The position numbers and the translations under genes were made by a program. 64,000 bases of DNA from the NCBI GenBank assembly GCA_003116975.1, contig BGKB01000020.1, positions 1 through 64,000 on the forward strand, in the 5' to 3' direction. The stretch comes from Aurantiochytrium sp. KH105. Lineage: Eukaryota; Sar; Bigyra; Thraustochytrida; Thraustochytriidae. The notes under the pieces were generated by a model. It made no database searches, was not told the origin of the DNA, and saw only the letters and a list, made by a program, of their open reading frames with translations. Below are positions 19,951 through 29,941 of this stretch, piece by piece (within the stretch, counting starts at the first letter, position 1; every line of letters begins with the position of its first letter).

Positions 19951-20975
19951 TCAGCCCGAGTCGGAGTCGACGTCGAGGTCCGAGCCCGAGCTGGCCGCGT
20001 CCGCGTCCGAGCCTGCGCCGGCAAAGGTGTTGTCGTCGTCGTCGTCGTCGTCGTCGTCGGCGTCGGCGACGAGACCCTCGTCCTCGGCCTCGTCCTCTGG
20101 GTAGTCGTTAAACCGGTAGAGCTCATTGTCAGAGTCGTCGAGCTCGGACTCGGCGGCTTCCGAAGCAGCGGGCGAGAAGGTCAGGTTGGGACCTGCGTCG
20201 TCGCCGTCGCCGTGCAACTTGTCGAAGATGGCCTGGTCGCCGCCGCTGGGACCAAACAGATCGAGCATGTCGAGGGCCTGGTCCGCGACGGGGACGGCCT
20301 CTCCCCAAGGATTGAGGACACCGCTGTCGCGCCAGACGTCGGTGCGCGGCGTCGAAGAGTTCGACATTTCGCGATCCACGTCCTGACTTGTGCTTTCGTC
20401 GAGGCAGTCCCACTCGACCTCTTGGCGCACCACGTAGGTGTCGTACACATACTCGGTCTCGCCCAACATGCGGAAAAGCTCCTCCTTCAAGTCGGGCAGT
20501 CGGTTCGCTGGGTCGCTCTCGTCCAGGTGTGCCGCAGCGTTGCGACCTTGGCTGTCCACCAGCGAAGGGTCCGCACCGAGTGCGAGATACTTGGCGACGT
20601 TCTCGGTATCGGCGTACATGCAGGCGATCATGAGCGCCGAGAGCCCATCGGCAGGACGCTGAAAATTAATGTCGCGCGAGGGCTGCTCGATCACCGTATT
20701 GACGAGCCCGAGATCCCCCGAACTGGCTGCGTGCCACAAGTAAAAGTCCAACTCGTCGTCGTGTCGCCGTTGGCGCCCTACGCAGGGTCGCAATCCCTTT
20801 TCGCTCAGCTCCAAGTCAACGTACTTGAGCCGCTTCACTTGGTGCTGACGCGAATTGTTCGCTTGATGCGCTGCGGATCCACGCCCGTAGCCTTGGTGTG
20901 CATGACGCACATCTGCGTCGGGAACGAGCTCGCACATGAAGGCGCGCTTTTTGCCCCGATCAGTCTTCATCGCGC

Positions 20976-21006
<31 letters not shown>

Positions 21007-21429
21007 CCCCCCGTTGCTGCCATCGTGCGTGGCCGCCTGTGCCCCCGTGGCCGAGGCGCTGTCCTTGTTTACGCCCAGGGCCTGCAGCGAGCTTGCCAAC
21101 TCGTCCTCTGCTCGGACCCTTTTTTGCGGCAATAAAATACGCGCAGGTGCTTCGTCAATTTCGTGTCTCTTGCGTTTCACGCGGACCACGACTCGTCCAA
21201 AGCGCCCCTCAGACACGAAGGGCGAAGCGGAGGATGCAGTCGCTCCCACGCCAGCGCCAGAAACAGTCGAAGCACGAGCTTGAGACCCTGATGGCGTCAA
21301 ATGCGCGGTCGTAGATGTTCCCTTAGCATCAACGGGAGCAGCATCTATGCCACCGCTTCCTTTTGGCGCTGCACCTGATCCTACATCATCGGCCGCGTGC
21401 GCCGATGTCGCCGTCGTCATGGACGCCAT
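19951..21429 (-). CDS. Iwr1/SLC7A6OS-type RNA polymerase II nuclear-import factor with an internal ankyrin region
   Basis: 492 residues. Three landmarks of Iwr1/SLC7A6OS are in the expected order: RVKRKRH near residue 83, EYVYDTYV near 327, and DSDNELYRFNDYPEDE near 430, in an acidic C-terminus. Iwr1 binds assembled RNA polymerase II and directs its nuclear import. Between the first two landmarks lies an ankyrin-like unit (about 225-302: LWHAASSGDLGLVNTVIE, then GLSALMIACMYADTENVAKYL, then GADPSLVDSQGRNAAAH), which the yeast and animal proteins lack. A Ser run (TGC repeat, about 20970-21006) and an Asp run (GTC repeat, 20031-20060) are encoded by microsatellites. Start at 21429 is ATG. Divergent from the DGFG gene. 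Confidence 0.82.
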
Positions 21430-21867
21430 AGCAGTGGCGTTCCCTTGCTATCGCGTCGTCGTCCGCCTCGAGGCGGCCTTTCGCTCGGAGACCCGATTCG
21501 TCGCTCCTGCTAAACGCCGCTAAGCGCTGCAGAAGTTACTCTCGCTGACCCCGCGCGCCTTTTCTCTCGACCTACTGCAGACCACCGCGAGGTGGCGCGC
21601 ACGCGAGGGAGATCCGCCGTTCTCCGTATCCTCGACGTTGTCGTCGTCGTCGTCGTCGTCCCTGGCCTAATAGTCAATCAAGTCAATCAGCGCCCGCCCC
21701 GCCGCGTATCTCCCTGGCCTGCGTCGCCTCGCCCGCGCCGCCTCGCGCCGCCCCGCGCGCCCGCGCCCCTGCGCCGCCCGGCCCCGCCGCGTCTCGCGCG
21801 CGGGCCTCGCGCGGCGGCGACGTGCCCAGAGATCGCGCCGTCGCGCTCTCCTGCGCGCCTTGAGATT

Positions 21868-21899
<32 letters not shown>

Positions 21900-22139
21900 T
21901 CGCCCTCCGTCCCTCGCTCCCTGCGCCGCCTCGCGCTCGAAGGCGAGACGCGCGAGCAGAGCAGCGCGCGCGCGAGCGAGCGCGCGAGCGAGCGCCGTGC
22001 GGCCGGGCGCGCGCGAAGAGAAAGCGCTTTGGCTGCGCGGCCGCGAGGCGCTCTCACCCTCTTTGTTGTCTTCCTTCTCTTTGCTCCGGGGCACCTCGCC
22101 GCCTTTAAAGAAGGCGCGGTTCGCGCGGGAGCTCGCCCC
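21430..22139. promoter_or_regulatory. Divergent region between Iwr1-like and DGFG-repeat genes
   Basis: 710 bp, extremely GC-rich, with a GTC tract (about 21640-21660), a TTTC tract and CG-alternating sequence at 21966-22000. It must contain both promoters. No coding exon is evident. Confidence 0.5.
21866..21901. repeat. (TTTC)n microsatellite
   Basis: Nine tandem TTTC units about 240 bp upstream of the DGFG-repeat ATG. Confidence 0.92.
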
Positions 22140-22784
22140 ATGGCGGGCGACGCAGCCGCGGCGCAGAGAGGAAATGTCGGGGACGAGATCGAGGACGACG
22201 TCGGAGATGGGTTTGGTGGTCTTGCCGCGCATGCTTCTTGCGACGATGGATTTGGCGAAATCGACGGCACGGGTGACCAGCAAAAGCTCCAGCAGCACCA
22301 GGACCAGCAGCACCAGGACCATCACCACCAGGAACAGAGCGAATTCGTAGACGACGACCTAGGCGATGGATTTGGCGAGCGCTCCGACGATGAGGTTGAA
22401 ACCCACGACGGAGGTAATTCTCGGGATGATGCCACGCATGACTTTGGGATGGAAGACCTGGACGACGGGTTTTGTCCTGGGGAAGAAGAAGATTTGGACG
22501 ATGGGTTCTGCGCTGAATTCTCGTCCGTTTCCATCGCTGGTGATGGCTTCACATTCCCAAATACTGGCGTCACTGACGACGATGGCTTCGGGTATGCCGC
22601 AGCCCCGAGCTTTCATCGTCGCATCCCGAGTTCTCCCTCGTGCTCTCCTGAAAATGGGATTTCTATAGAGAATGGCTCAACATACAATCAGGTCTTGTTG
22701 GCGAAGAGTCACGGTTCAAGTCTAGAATATGCTGATGACGACGACGGATTTGGCGATTCAGATATTGAAGAGATCAGAGTCTGA
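22140..22784 (+). CDS. Acidic protein with repeated DGFG/DGFC motifs, family unknown
   Basis: 214 residues from the ATG at 22140 (context GCCCCATGG). Eight short motifs are spread through an acidic, probably disordered chain: GDGFGG, DDGFGE, GDGFGE, DDGFCP, DDGFCA, GDGFTF, DDGFGY and DDGFGD. A Gln/His-rich spacer lies at about 45-60. The protein ends in DSDIEEIRV. There is no signal peptide, membrane helix or folded domain. Motifs of the type acidic-F-G-x-hydrophobic bind clathrin-adaptor ear domains in epsin-like proteins; two copies here (FGGL, FGEI) approach that, so a trafficking adaptor ligand is possible but unproven. Motif periodicity and a good start argue that it is a real gene. Confidence 0.65.
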   Translation: MAGDAAAAQRGNVGDEIEDDVGDGFGGLAAHASCDDGFGEIDGTGDQQKLQQHQDQQHQDHHHQEQSEFVDDDLGDGFGERSDDEVETHDGGNSRDDATHDFGMEDLDDGFCPGEEEDLDDGFCAEFSSVSIAGDGFTFPNTGVTDDDGFGYAAAPSFHRRIPSSPSCSPENGISIENGSTYNQVLLAKSHGSSLEYADDDDGFGDSDIEEIRV

Positions 22785-23495
22785 CGATTTAATAGGTGCA
22801 TGCAGCAGGAGGTGGTGCCAATGCTTTCACATGGCGCCATCGTGTGACGCAGAATAGTCGATGCAAATCGACCATCGCCTCCCGGATGATCTAGCAATCA
22901 GACATATGGAGGCGCGAGCGTCTGTGTATGGTATCGTTCGACTTGCAACATTGTAAAAAAGAAAAAGAAAATAAGAATCAAAGGTCGTCGGACATTTGTA
23001 GTCGAGGCCACAAGTACCTTTCGATGTACTTTGCCGAGTCCTTGACAAACGCGCGCAAAAAAAGAGAGTGGTCATTTGGTATCTGAATACAGGGCTGCCG
23101 CATCCACCCTTTCGTTCAGCCCTTGCGTCTCGCTAGCCTGCGGAAAAATTATAGGCCTAGAACACCACAATGTCGGACGTCTGCGGCTACACACAGAGCG
23201 TTACCTTTGTGTACATCGAAACCAGAGATAGTTTGAGACCTGAATATCCAGTCTCGTGGCGGGACGAGTTCTTGCATCTAGCGTTTGTTTATCTTCAGGG
23301 TTGCCAGGCGGAAATGTCTGTGATGTTGAAGCAACTTTTACGACCTGAAGTGAACCAGAAATGGCCAAATGAACGTCGTCCTCCCGGTGACGTCAATCTC
23401 GCGCCGCCAATGGGCAGCCTGTGCTAAGGACACCGACCACCATCGCGTGCAGCCGTCAGTGTGCCCCAAAGGCGATGTCCAACTGAAGGCCACGC

Positions 23496-23538
<43 letters not shown>

Positions 23539-23706
23539 ATAATAACTTTTAATTAATTAACACGGAGTTCGCGAGTGAAATGTACCAAAAACAGCAGGCC
23601 AATCGGCACCTAGACCCCTCCGGCTTTGATTTTTTTTTCGAATCAGTTGGTCGACCGTTTACCCAACGGCGAGAAACGTCGATTGCCGCACTCTTTGAAG
23701 GTTGGC
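22785..23706. other. Spacer before the Mutator-like element
   Basis: 922 bp with a CT microsatellite and an AT-rich patch at 23540-23565. An 85-codon ATG frame at 23170-23427 has no recognisable similarity and I do not call it. Confidence 0.4.
23501..23538. repeat. (CT)n microsatellite
   Basis: About 19 CT units with a single TTT interruption. Confidence 0.92.
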
Positions 23707-23725
23707 GTTTTAGCCAACCTAACGC
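23707..23725 (+). repeat. Left terminal inverted repeat of the MULE
   Basis: GTTTTAGCCAACCTAACGC. It also takes part in a local 8-bp-stem hairpin with the preceding AGGTTGGC. The reverse complement of the right copy differs at one base. Confidence 0.75.
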
Positions 23726-24074
23726 GCTGGAAGCTCCCGGGCGCCAACATTCAATTTACGAGACCGGTGTCATCCGTGGCTTGCTGTGGGGATCTGCGGG
23801 GCCGCTGGCCGGGCGTAGACTCGGGGTGGATAGGGGCTTGCTGGGTGCGAAGTTGCATTCATAGGAGTCAAGCAGGGACGGGAAAAAACGCGAGGCAACG
23901 GCACCAGACCGCCATTCGATCATTCCCAACGACGCCGCGTCAGTCCACGTCTACGCGCGCGCGCACGATCGTGGACACGAGAAGACGCGCGCGCTTGGCT
24001 CTCGACCGCTCCTTGCCCTCCCCGACACGCGCTGGCCGTGTGACCGTCGCAGGTGCCCCGCGTCCTCATTGAAC

Positions 24075-26593
24075 ATGAGCGATGACAGCAGCACGGCGGA
24101 CGGCTGCACGGTCGCGTCGCAGGCTCTCGCGCCGGTCACGTCTACTGACGCTGCCGAGAGAGCGTTGGGAAGCACCAGCATAGAGGACGCTGCACTTGCT
24201 TTGCCATCCAATTCCCCCCTCTGCACGTGAGTGGGCTACCTGTCGCGCGAGCGTCACGGGGGACGCCTTCTCCAAGGATGACGACGACGACAACGTCGAC
24301 AACAACGAGCCTACGTTCGATGTCGACGCAGACGAGCATGAGTACATTATCTCGTCGCAGCTTATCTTTCTCTGCGACCCCAAGGCCATGCGAGCCGTCC
24401 ACGACAATGCTGTTTTGAGGTTCTCCGTCAAGGGGAAGGGCTCGTCAATCAAGCTCGTATTCATCTATCAGGTTGACGCCATCGCTCAGTTGGCCTTGAG
24501 CCACCTGGGCTGCGATGCTTCTATGATCAAGCCACGAAGCTCCAGAATCGTGATCAGATGATTCAGGATCTGCAGAAGTACGGCAACTATCTGCTCTTTG
24601 ATGCTTCGCACAATGTGACCACTGCAAGGGGCTTCAAGCTCTTTTCAATATTCGGCATCGATGACATGGGTGCAGGTGTTGGATTACTCTACGTCGTGGT
24701 CAATCACGTGACTGTCGCCGTTTGCGATCGAGTCTTTGCAGTCCTCGCCAACCTCCATAATGACCCTGACTACGAACCTCAGTGCGTCATGTGTGACATG
24801 GCCAATGGGCCAATCACTGCCATGCATAGCATGCGGCAGGGAGTCTCGGTTCAGTACTGTGTGTGGCACGTCCTCCGTGCGTTTCGCGGAAGGCTGGAAA
24901 AGCTGAAGAGAGGCTCCTTTGTCGCGAGAGCATTCAGCGATCGTGAGCAGAAGATCTGGTTACTTCTCCAGGAGGCAGTCACGACACACTTGACCTCGGC
25001 TCTGGACAAGTCAATTGAAGCGGTGAAAGCTTCCCTTCGTGGTACGGACGAAGGGGCGCTTAAATTCTTCGTAGAGAACTACTTTGCTGATGAGGAAAAG
25101 GTTCTCTGGAGTGCAGCCCATCGGCGAGGCAACCTTGATGCCACCGGCCGCATGCAGATGACCAACATGATTTGCGAGGCGTGGCACTCTGTTCTCAAGA
25201 CTGTCTACTTTCGCAATCGTCGTAATTGCCGGCTATCGACAGTCCTCAGGACTCTGAGTACCGTGCGAGGGAGCGATTGTTGCGTGCACGCCGTGAAACT
25301 GCAGGGCTTGAAAAAGCGCCTTCTTGCATGTGGCAGATCAGCAAGGATAATCCGACAGTCATGATGGTGAGAGACGTTCGCGACCTTCGAGATGATCTTC
25401 CTGACCAGAGTCTGCGCCAGAGCACAAGCATGGTGGACTTAAATTCTATTGGAGGAGACGATTGGGACAAAGGTGGCGAGAGTGACCCCATTGAAATTGC
25501 GGCCCCTGATCATGCGACCAGCCCTCATCAAGACTCGACGCCTGCACCCGTTGCGCGGGCAAGCATGCAAGGAGTCTATCGAACGCTCGAAGCTGCGAAC
25601 AAAGCAGCGCATGAGAGTGAGTGCTTCCGCTCGAATGTACTAGGTCCCCTGTGCAGGAATGCTCGGGGCCTGAAATGCCTCGTGCGCCATAGGTATCACC
25701 CAGAAGAAGACCCGGCCAGGCGCAAGCTTCTGCTCGAATTGCGGCGGGCCGCAGCCCGAATAGATTTCGTCTTTGAGGAGCTTGCGTTCATGGTAACAAT
25801 CGAGGAGAAGGGCTACTTAGATTCCGTCAGTGTGAACCCGGCTGAAGACGTTCGACGCCTTCCACGCGACGTGACCAGTCGTCGGGAGCGACAGCCAAGG
25901 AAACGGCGGCGAGGAACCGCATTTAGAGAAACTACTGATGTGAGCACGTCAGCTTCATCTCCGGAGCACGAGGTAACAGCAGCCGCGGACGACTTTCACG
26001 CATGGAAAACTAAGATCACGTCATTGAAGCCTCTCATCCGCGATCAAACTATGCGAGAGCGTCTCGTTGCCTCTGCCCGGGAGCACAGAGATCGCCATCA
26101 CCGCGGCCTACCTTTCAGCAATTACATGTCGTCTCAACGCGGCCTTGTGGATGAGACTCTCGCGGGAATTGAGGAACAAGAGCGCTCTCGGCTTCCACCG
26201 GGTGAGCGCTACCTTCTCAATGGGCCTTATCGGGAGCACATGCCGGATCTTTATACGTGCATCAAAAACGATCTCCAACTAGACAAGACGAAGGTCCATC
26301 GTCATCAGTATCGGAAATGCAACATGGCTCGGGTTCCTCATGGCATGACCTTGTTCAAAATCAATGAGACGGTCATTCGCGACTACGACCATTTCAAGTC
26401 AATTTACAATACAGAACGCGACGCTTACGCAAATGTATGGTTCAGGAAAGTCTATCTAAGCGCCTCGCATTCCTCTCAAGCCCCTCCGGCCGATGGGGGC
26501 CAGCCCTGGCGTCCTGATCCAGCCTCTCCAAGGGTGCACCAAGGGGCACCAAGGAGGCCCCGCATGCATACTAACTCCTNCCAAAATACTTGA
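24075..26593 (+). pseudogene. MULE-family transposase, frameshifted
   Basis: Coding sequence runs through three frames. An acidic N-terminal part starts at 24075; a stop or possible tiny intron lies at the GTGAGT near 24229. The frame then shifts between about 24480 and 24550 into the catalytic core (24558-25250), and shifts again near 25250 into a basic C-terminal part ending at 26593. The core shows the MULE pattern: YLLFDASH (first Asp), VMCDMANG (second Asp), CVWHVLRAF (C-x2-H helix) and MICEAWHSVLK (catalytic Glu region). No SWIM zinc finger is clear. Either it is a decayed copy or the draft assembly has indels here; an N occurs at 26580. Family call is good, integrity poor. Confidence 0.75.
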
Positions 26594-26645
26594 GTGATTT
26601 TCAGCCGCCCGTGCTCCACACCTCCCCGCATGCATACTAACTCCT
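26558..26645. repeat. 22-bp direct duplication flanking an ambiguous base
   Basis: An identical 22-bp segment (CCCCGCATGCATACTAACTC plus CT) occurs at 26558-26579 and 26624-26645. The first copy abuts the N at 26580. This is either a genuine short duplication or an assembly join. Confidence 0.8.
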
Positions 26646-26804
26646 TTACCACACTCCCGCCCACACCCAACACAAGGCCTCATATTTTATTGAATCAAGA
26701 TCCCGCATCTTAGCCCCGCAATCACCGCACCTGGGCTGTCATTTATCTGGTGGGTGGTAATCCACCCGGGTGGTTCGTAGATACCTAAAAATACCGGAAT
26801 TATT

Positions 26805-26823
26805 GCGTTTGGTTGGCTAAAAC
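26805..26823 (-). repeat. Right terminal inverted repeat of the MULE
   Basis: GCGTTTGGTTGGCTAAAAC, reverse complement of the left repeat at 18 of 19 positions. Confidence 0.75.
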
Positions 26824-26910
26824 TCCAGGCGAGTTGCGATGGATCGATGGATCGATCGATGCCCCGGTCGATGCGAGCGCAGCGCGAGGGGCGCGCGAGG
26901 CGGCAGCGGA

Positions 26911-26933
26911 GCTAGCTAGCTAGCTAGCTAGCT
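26911..26933. repeat. (GCTA)n microsatellite
   Basis: Five to six units of the self-complementary tetramer AGCT/GCTA, just outside the MULE right end. Confidence 0.88.
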
Positions 26934-27355
26934 GCGCGCACGTCGTTCGCTAGGCAGCCGCGCCTGGCGCTTGCTTCCTCCTCCCGCGGCTGCCGTCGTG
27001 CGACGCAAGGAACGAACGAGAGCCAGGAGAATGGGTGGATGGATGACGAACGGGAGAGCCCCGAAGTCGGCCAGGCCTGGCTTGGACGTCAAAGCTCCGT
27101 TCGACCAGCCCTACCGCCTGCCGGTCGCGGTCTCCCCGCGCTGCTGCCTGCCTGCCTGTCTGCCTGCCCGCCTGCCCGTCTGCCTGCGCTGCGCGCGCGT
27201 CGCGGTCCGGGTCGAGGGATAGGCGAGTCGATGGGGCGAGCGACGACCTCGAACGGGTTTTGCTTTTCCCTTTTCCTGCTTGCACTATTTTTTTGGCTTT
27301 CTTGCCAAGGCTTGCGAGCTCGGAGCTGAAAGCTGCTACCTTTATACGGGCGCGC

Positions 27356-27356
<1 letters not shown>

Positions 27357-27388
<32 letters not shown>

Positions 27389-27394
27389 TGTGCG
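27357..27394. repeat. (TGCG)n microsatellite
   Basis: Nine tandem TGCG units. Confidence 0.88.
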
Positions 27395-29182
27395 ACCCAG
27401 GGGCGAGGGTCCCGCATTCCCATCCAGCCCTCGTTTCAGGCATGGCCCCTTTCACGCCGCGCGAGGCCGCCACTTCTCTCGCCCTCGCCAGCTGGAGCTG
27501 CAAGGCAAGCAGGCTCAGCAGGTACGCAGCTGCATGGCTCACTCGATCACATACATTCGTTTTCTCCTGGCATGCTTGGCAGCGCAGACGGTCGAAGCGA
27601 AGCGAGCGGCATTCATTCTTGTGCCCCAACCTGAAGCTGCTGCACATGATCAGATCAGTGTGGCCGACCGGCGCGCGCACGCACGCACGCAGACAGGCAC
27701 GCCAGTCCTCACGCTGCGCTTCTGTCCCGTCGCGTCGCGTCGCCTTGCGTGCATTGCGTTGCCTTGCGTTGCGTTGCATGCTATTCCATTTCATTGCATC
27801 CGGGATGGACGCTATGGAACAATGACGCCTCATACCCCAGCGCGGGATGGACGTGAACAGCCACCCAGCCAACCAACCGCCCCTTGCTCATCTCGGACTT
27901 TACCGCGAGAGCCCGGACGCTTGGCCGCCAGCCAGCCTTTCCGAGGAAGGAAGGGCTCGTACACATTTTCGCCGCCGCGTCTCGTTTCGGCATCGCGGGC
28001 CAGGCCAGACGACACCGACGACCACCAATTAATCGATCGATAACCATCGTTGGCGTCTGTCTCGTACGCAGCCAGCTGCAGTGTCCAAGTCGTAAGGCTT
28101 TGCGATTCATACTTGCTTCCTGTCCTCGAGGGATGAGTGAACGACACCGAGTTTTCGAGAGCCCACCTGGACGTGATGCTCCCATGATACCTGCCGCGAA
28201 TCGCGCGCGAACGAACGAACTAACTTCCCGGACAAGCTTCTTTTCCTTCCGCGTGCTCTTTCCAAGAACCCAAAACTACAAGCGAGCCTCGACATCTGCC
28301 ACTGCACGGCCTCCATATCCGCCTCCAGCTCCACCTGCATCGTCATTGTCCTCGTCCTCGTCGTCCTCGCCGTCATTGTCGGAGGCCGCTGTCCGCTTCC
28401 GTCCCAGCCGGCCGGCCGTCGATCCCTCTTCCGGGTTGCGCTTTGCACGAGGGGATGTCGAAAATTTTATTGCTGGCTGGGCGCAAGAGCGCACGACTCG
28501 CTCGCGTTGGACCCAAGGAGCAGCAAGCAAGCAAGCAGCAGCAGAACGAAAGAAAGTAAGAAGCGAGGCGTGGACACGGGCTCGGGCGGGCGGCCCGTGC
28601 GACGATGAGACGAAGCTCAGAGAGAAAGATGTTGTGTGGCTCCTTGTTTGCGGAGCGCACAACGCAAGCCGCAGTCGCCATCGCTGCGCGCGCACCCACC
28701 GACCCCTGTGGCCCCTTTGCACGCACGCACGCACGCAAGCGAGTTCCAGAACATCAAGAACAAACAAGAAAGAAAGCGAGTTCGTTCAACTCCAGGAAAA
28801 GAAACGAGCGGGAGAACGAAACTTGTTCATCATGAGGTGGACGTCGAGCTTGCAGCTCGCGCGCTCGCCGCAGCTGGCCAACGGACGAGGCTGGGCCGGC
28901 TCCCTCCCTCCGGCTTGGCCACGTCTCCCTCCCTCGGCCTAGAAGAACGCAGCACCGCGCGCCGTAGCAGCCAGGAGCAGCTACGCTACACGCCCGATGC
29001 CTGTGCCTGCTACTGCTACTCTCGCACTCACCCACTCCCCCACTCACTGAAAAAATAACCCGCAGTCACTCACTCGCGCACTCGCCGGCCGGCCGCGCAC
29101 TCACGCGCCCTCCCCACTCGCCTCGCAATTCCTCACGCGCGCGCTCTGTGGCCCGTGCACCCTCCCTCTGATGCCTCCCTCC

Positions 29183-29203
29183 CTCGCTCGCTCGCTCGCT
29201 CGC
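29183..29203. repeat. (CTCG)n microsatellite
   Basis: Five CTCG units inside a longer CCCT/CTCG-rich tract. Confidence 0.8.
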
Positions 29204-29910
29204 TTCCTCCCTCCCTCGCGCTCCCGGAAAGGCCGCTGCCGCGCGCGAGGCCTGGCCACGCCCGCGAGTCGCTCGCGACGCGCCGCCACCGGCCAGCGCA
29301 GAGCGGAAATCGGCCACGATCGATCGATCGATGCAAAGCCGTCGATCGCTCGTTGACCCCTGGCGAGGAAGCAAGGGCGCGCTGGGGGAAGTGCGGCGGT
29401 AGTTTGGTTAGTTAGTTGTGACGGGGGTGCGGGAAGGACTAGCGACCAGCCCGGTCTCCAGGGTCAAGTAACGAGTCAACTCCGGCCGCCCTTGCCAGCA
29501 GCTTCCAGAGAGTGGGAGCGTCCATTGCTATGGACGCGCGAGGCTGTTTCGCGGGCGGCTGCCCAGCCAGCTGCCGATACGACTGAAATACAACCATCGC
29601 CTGGGCGCGCCGGCAGCAATGGGCTCTTGGCAAGCGGCGACTTTCCCTCGTCCCGGCCCTCTCGGGATGCACGACGGAGTTTTGCGGGGCTGCTCCGCGC
29701 GCTTTGAGCAAAATTCGCAAAGCAGAGCTCCTACGTCGCGAAGCGCGCGACCGTTCGCAGCTGCGGCGTTAGCTGCGTGACTGGGCGCTTATCTTTCACT
29801 CGGGTGTGGGGTGAGGAGGAGGGGGAGGGGGGGCTGCAGGAAGGCGCGTAGCGTGTCGGGTTGGTAGGGAGGGAGGGGGAGAAGGAAGGAGGAGCGCGCG
29901 TCGTTCGTTC

Positions 29911-29941
29911 AATCGATCGATCGATCGATCGATCAATCGAT
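29911..29941. repeat. (ATCG)n microsatellite
   Basis: Seven units of the palindromic ATCG repeat with one ATCA variant. Shorter copies occur at 29318-29331 and 52741-52764. Confidence 0.88.

Larger units (their letters stand above)
23707..26823 (+). mobile_element. Decayed Mutator-like (MULE) DNA transposon
   Basis: The element is bounded by 19-bp inverted repeats (18 of 19 identical), 3.1 kb apart, with MULE transposase sequence between them. I could not find a convincing 8-11 bp target-site duplication immediately outside, so the true ends may lie slightly beyond the visible repeats, or the flanks have decayed. The reading frame is broken at two or more places, so this copy is probably inactive. 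Confidence 0.72.

Noticed and set aside
19768-21135. 455-codon plus-strand open frame
   Set aside because: Antisense shadow of the Iwr1-like gene, with Val runs from the Asp-coding repeat.
23170-23427. 85-codon ATG open frame
   Set aside because: No similarity, signal or domain; length is expected by chance.
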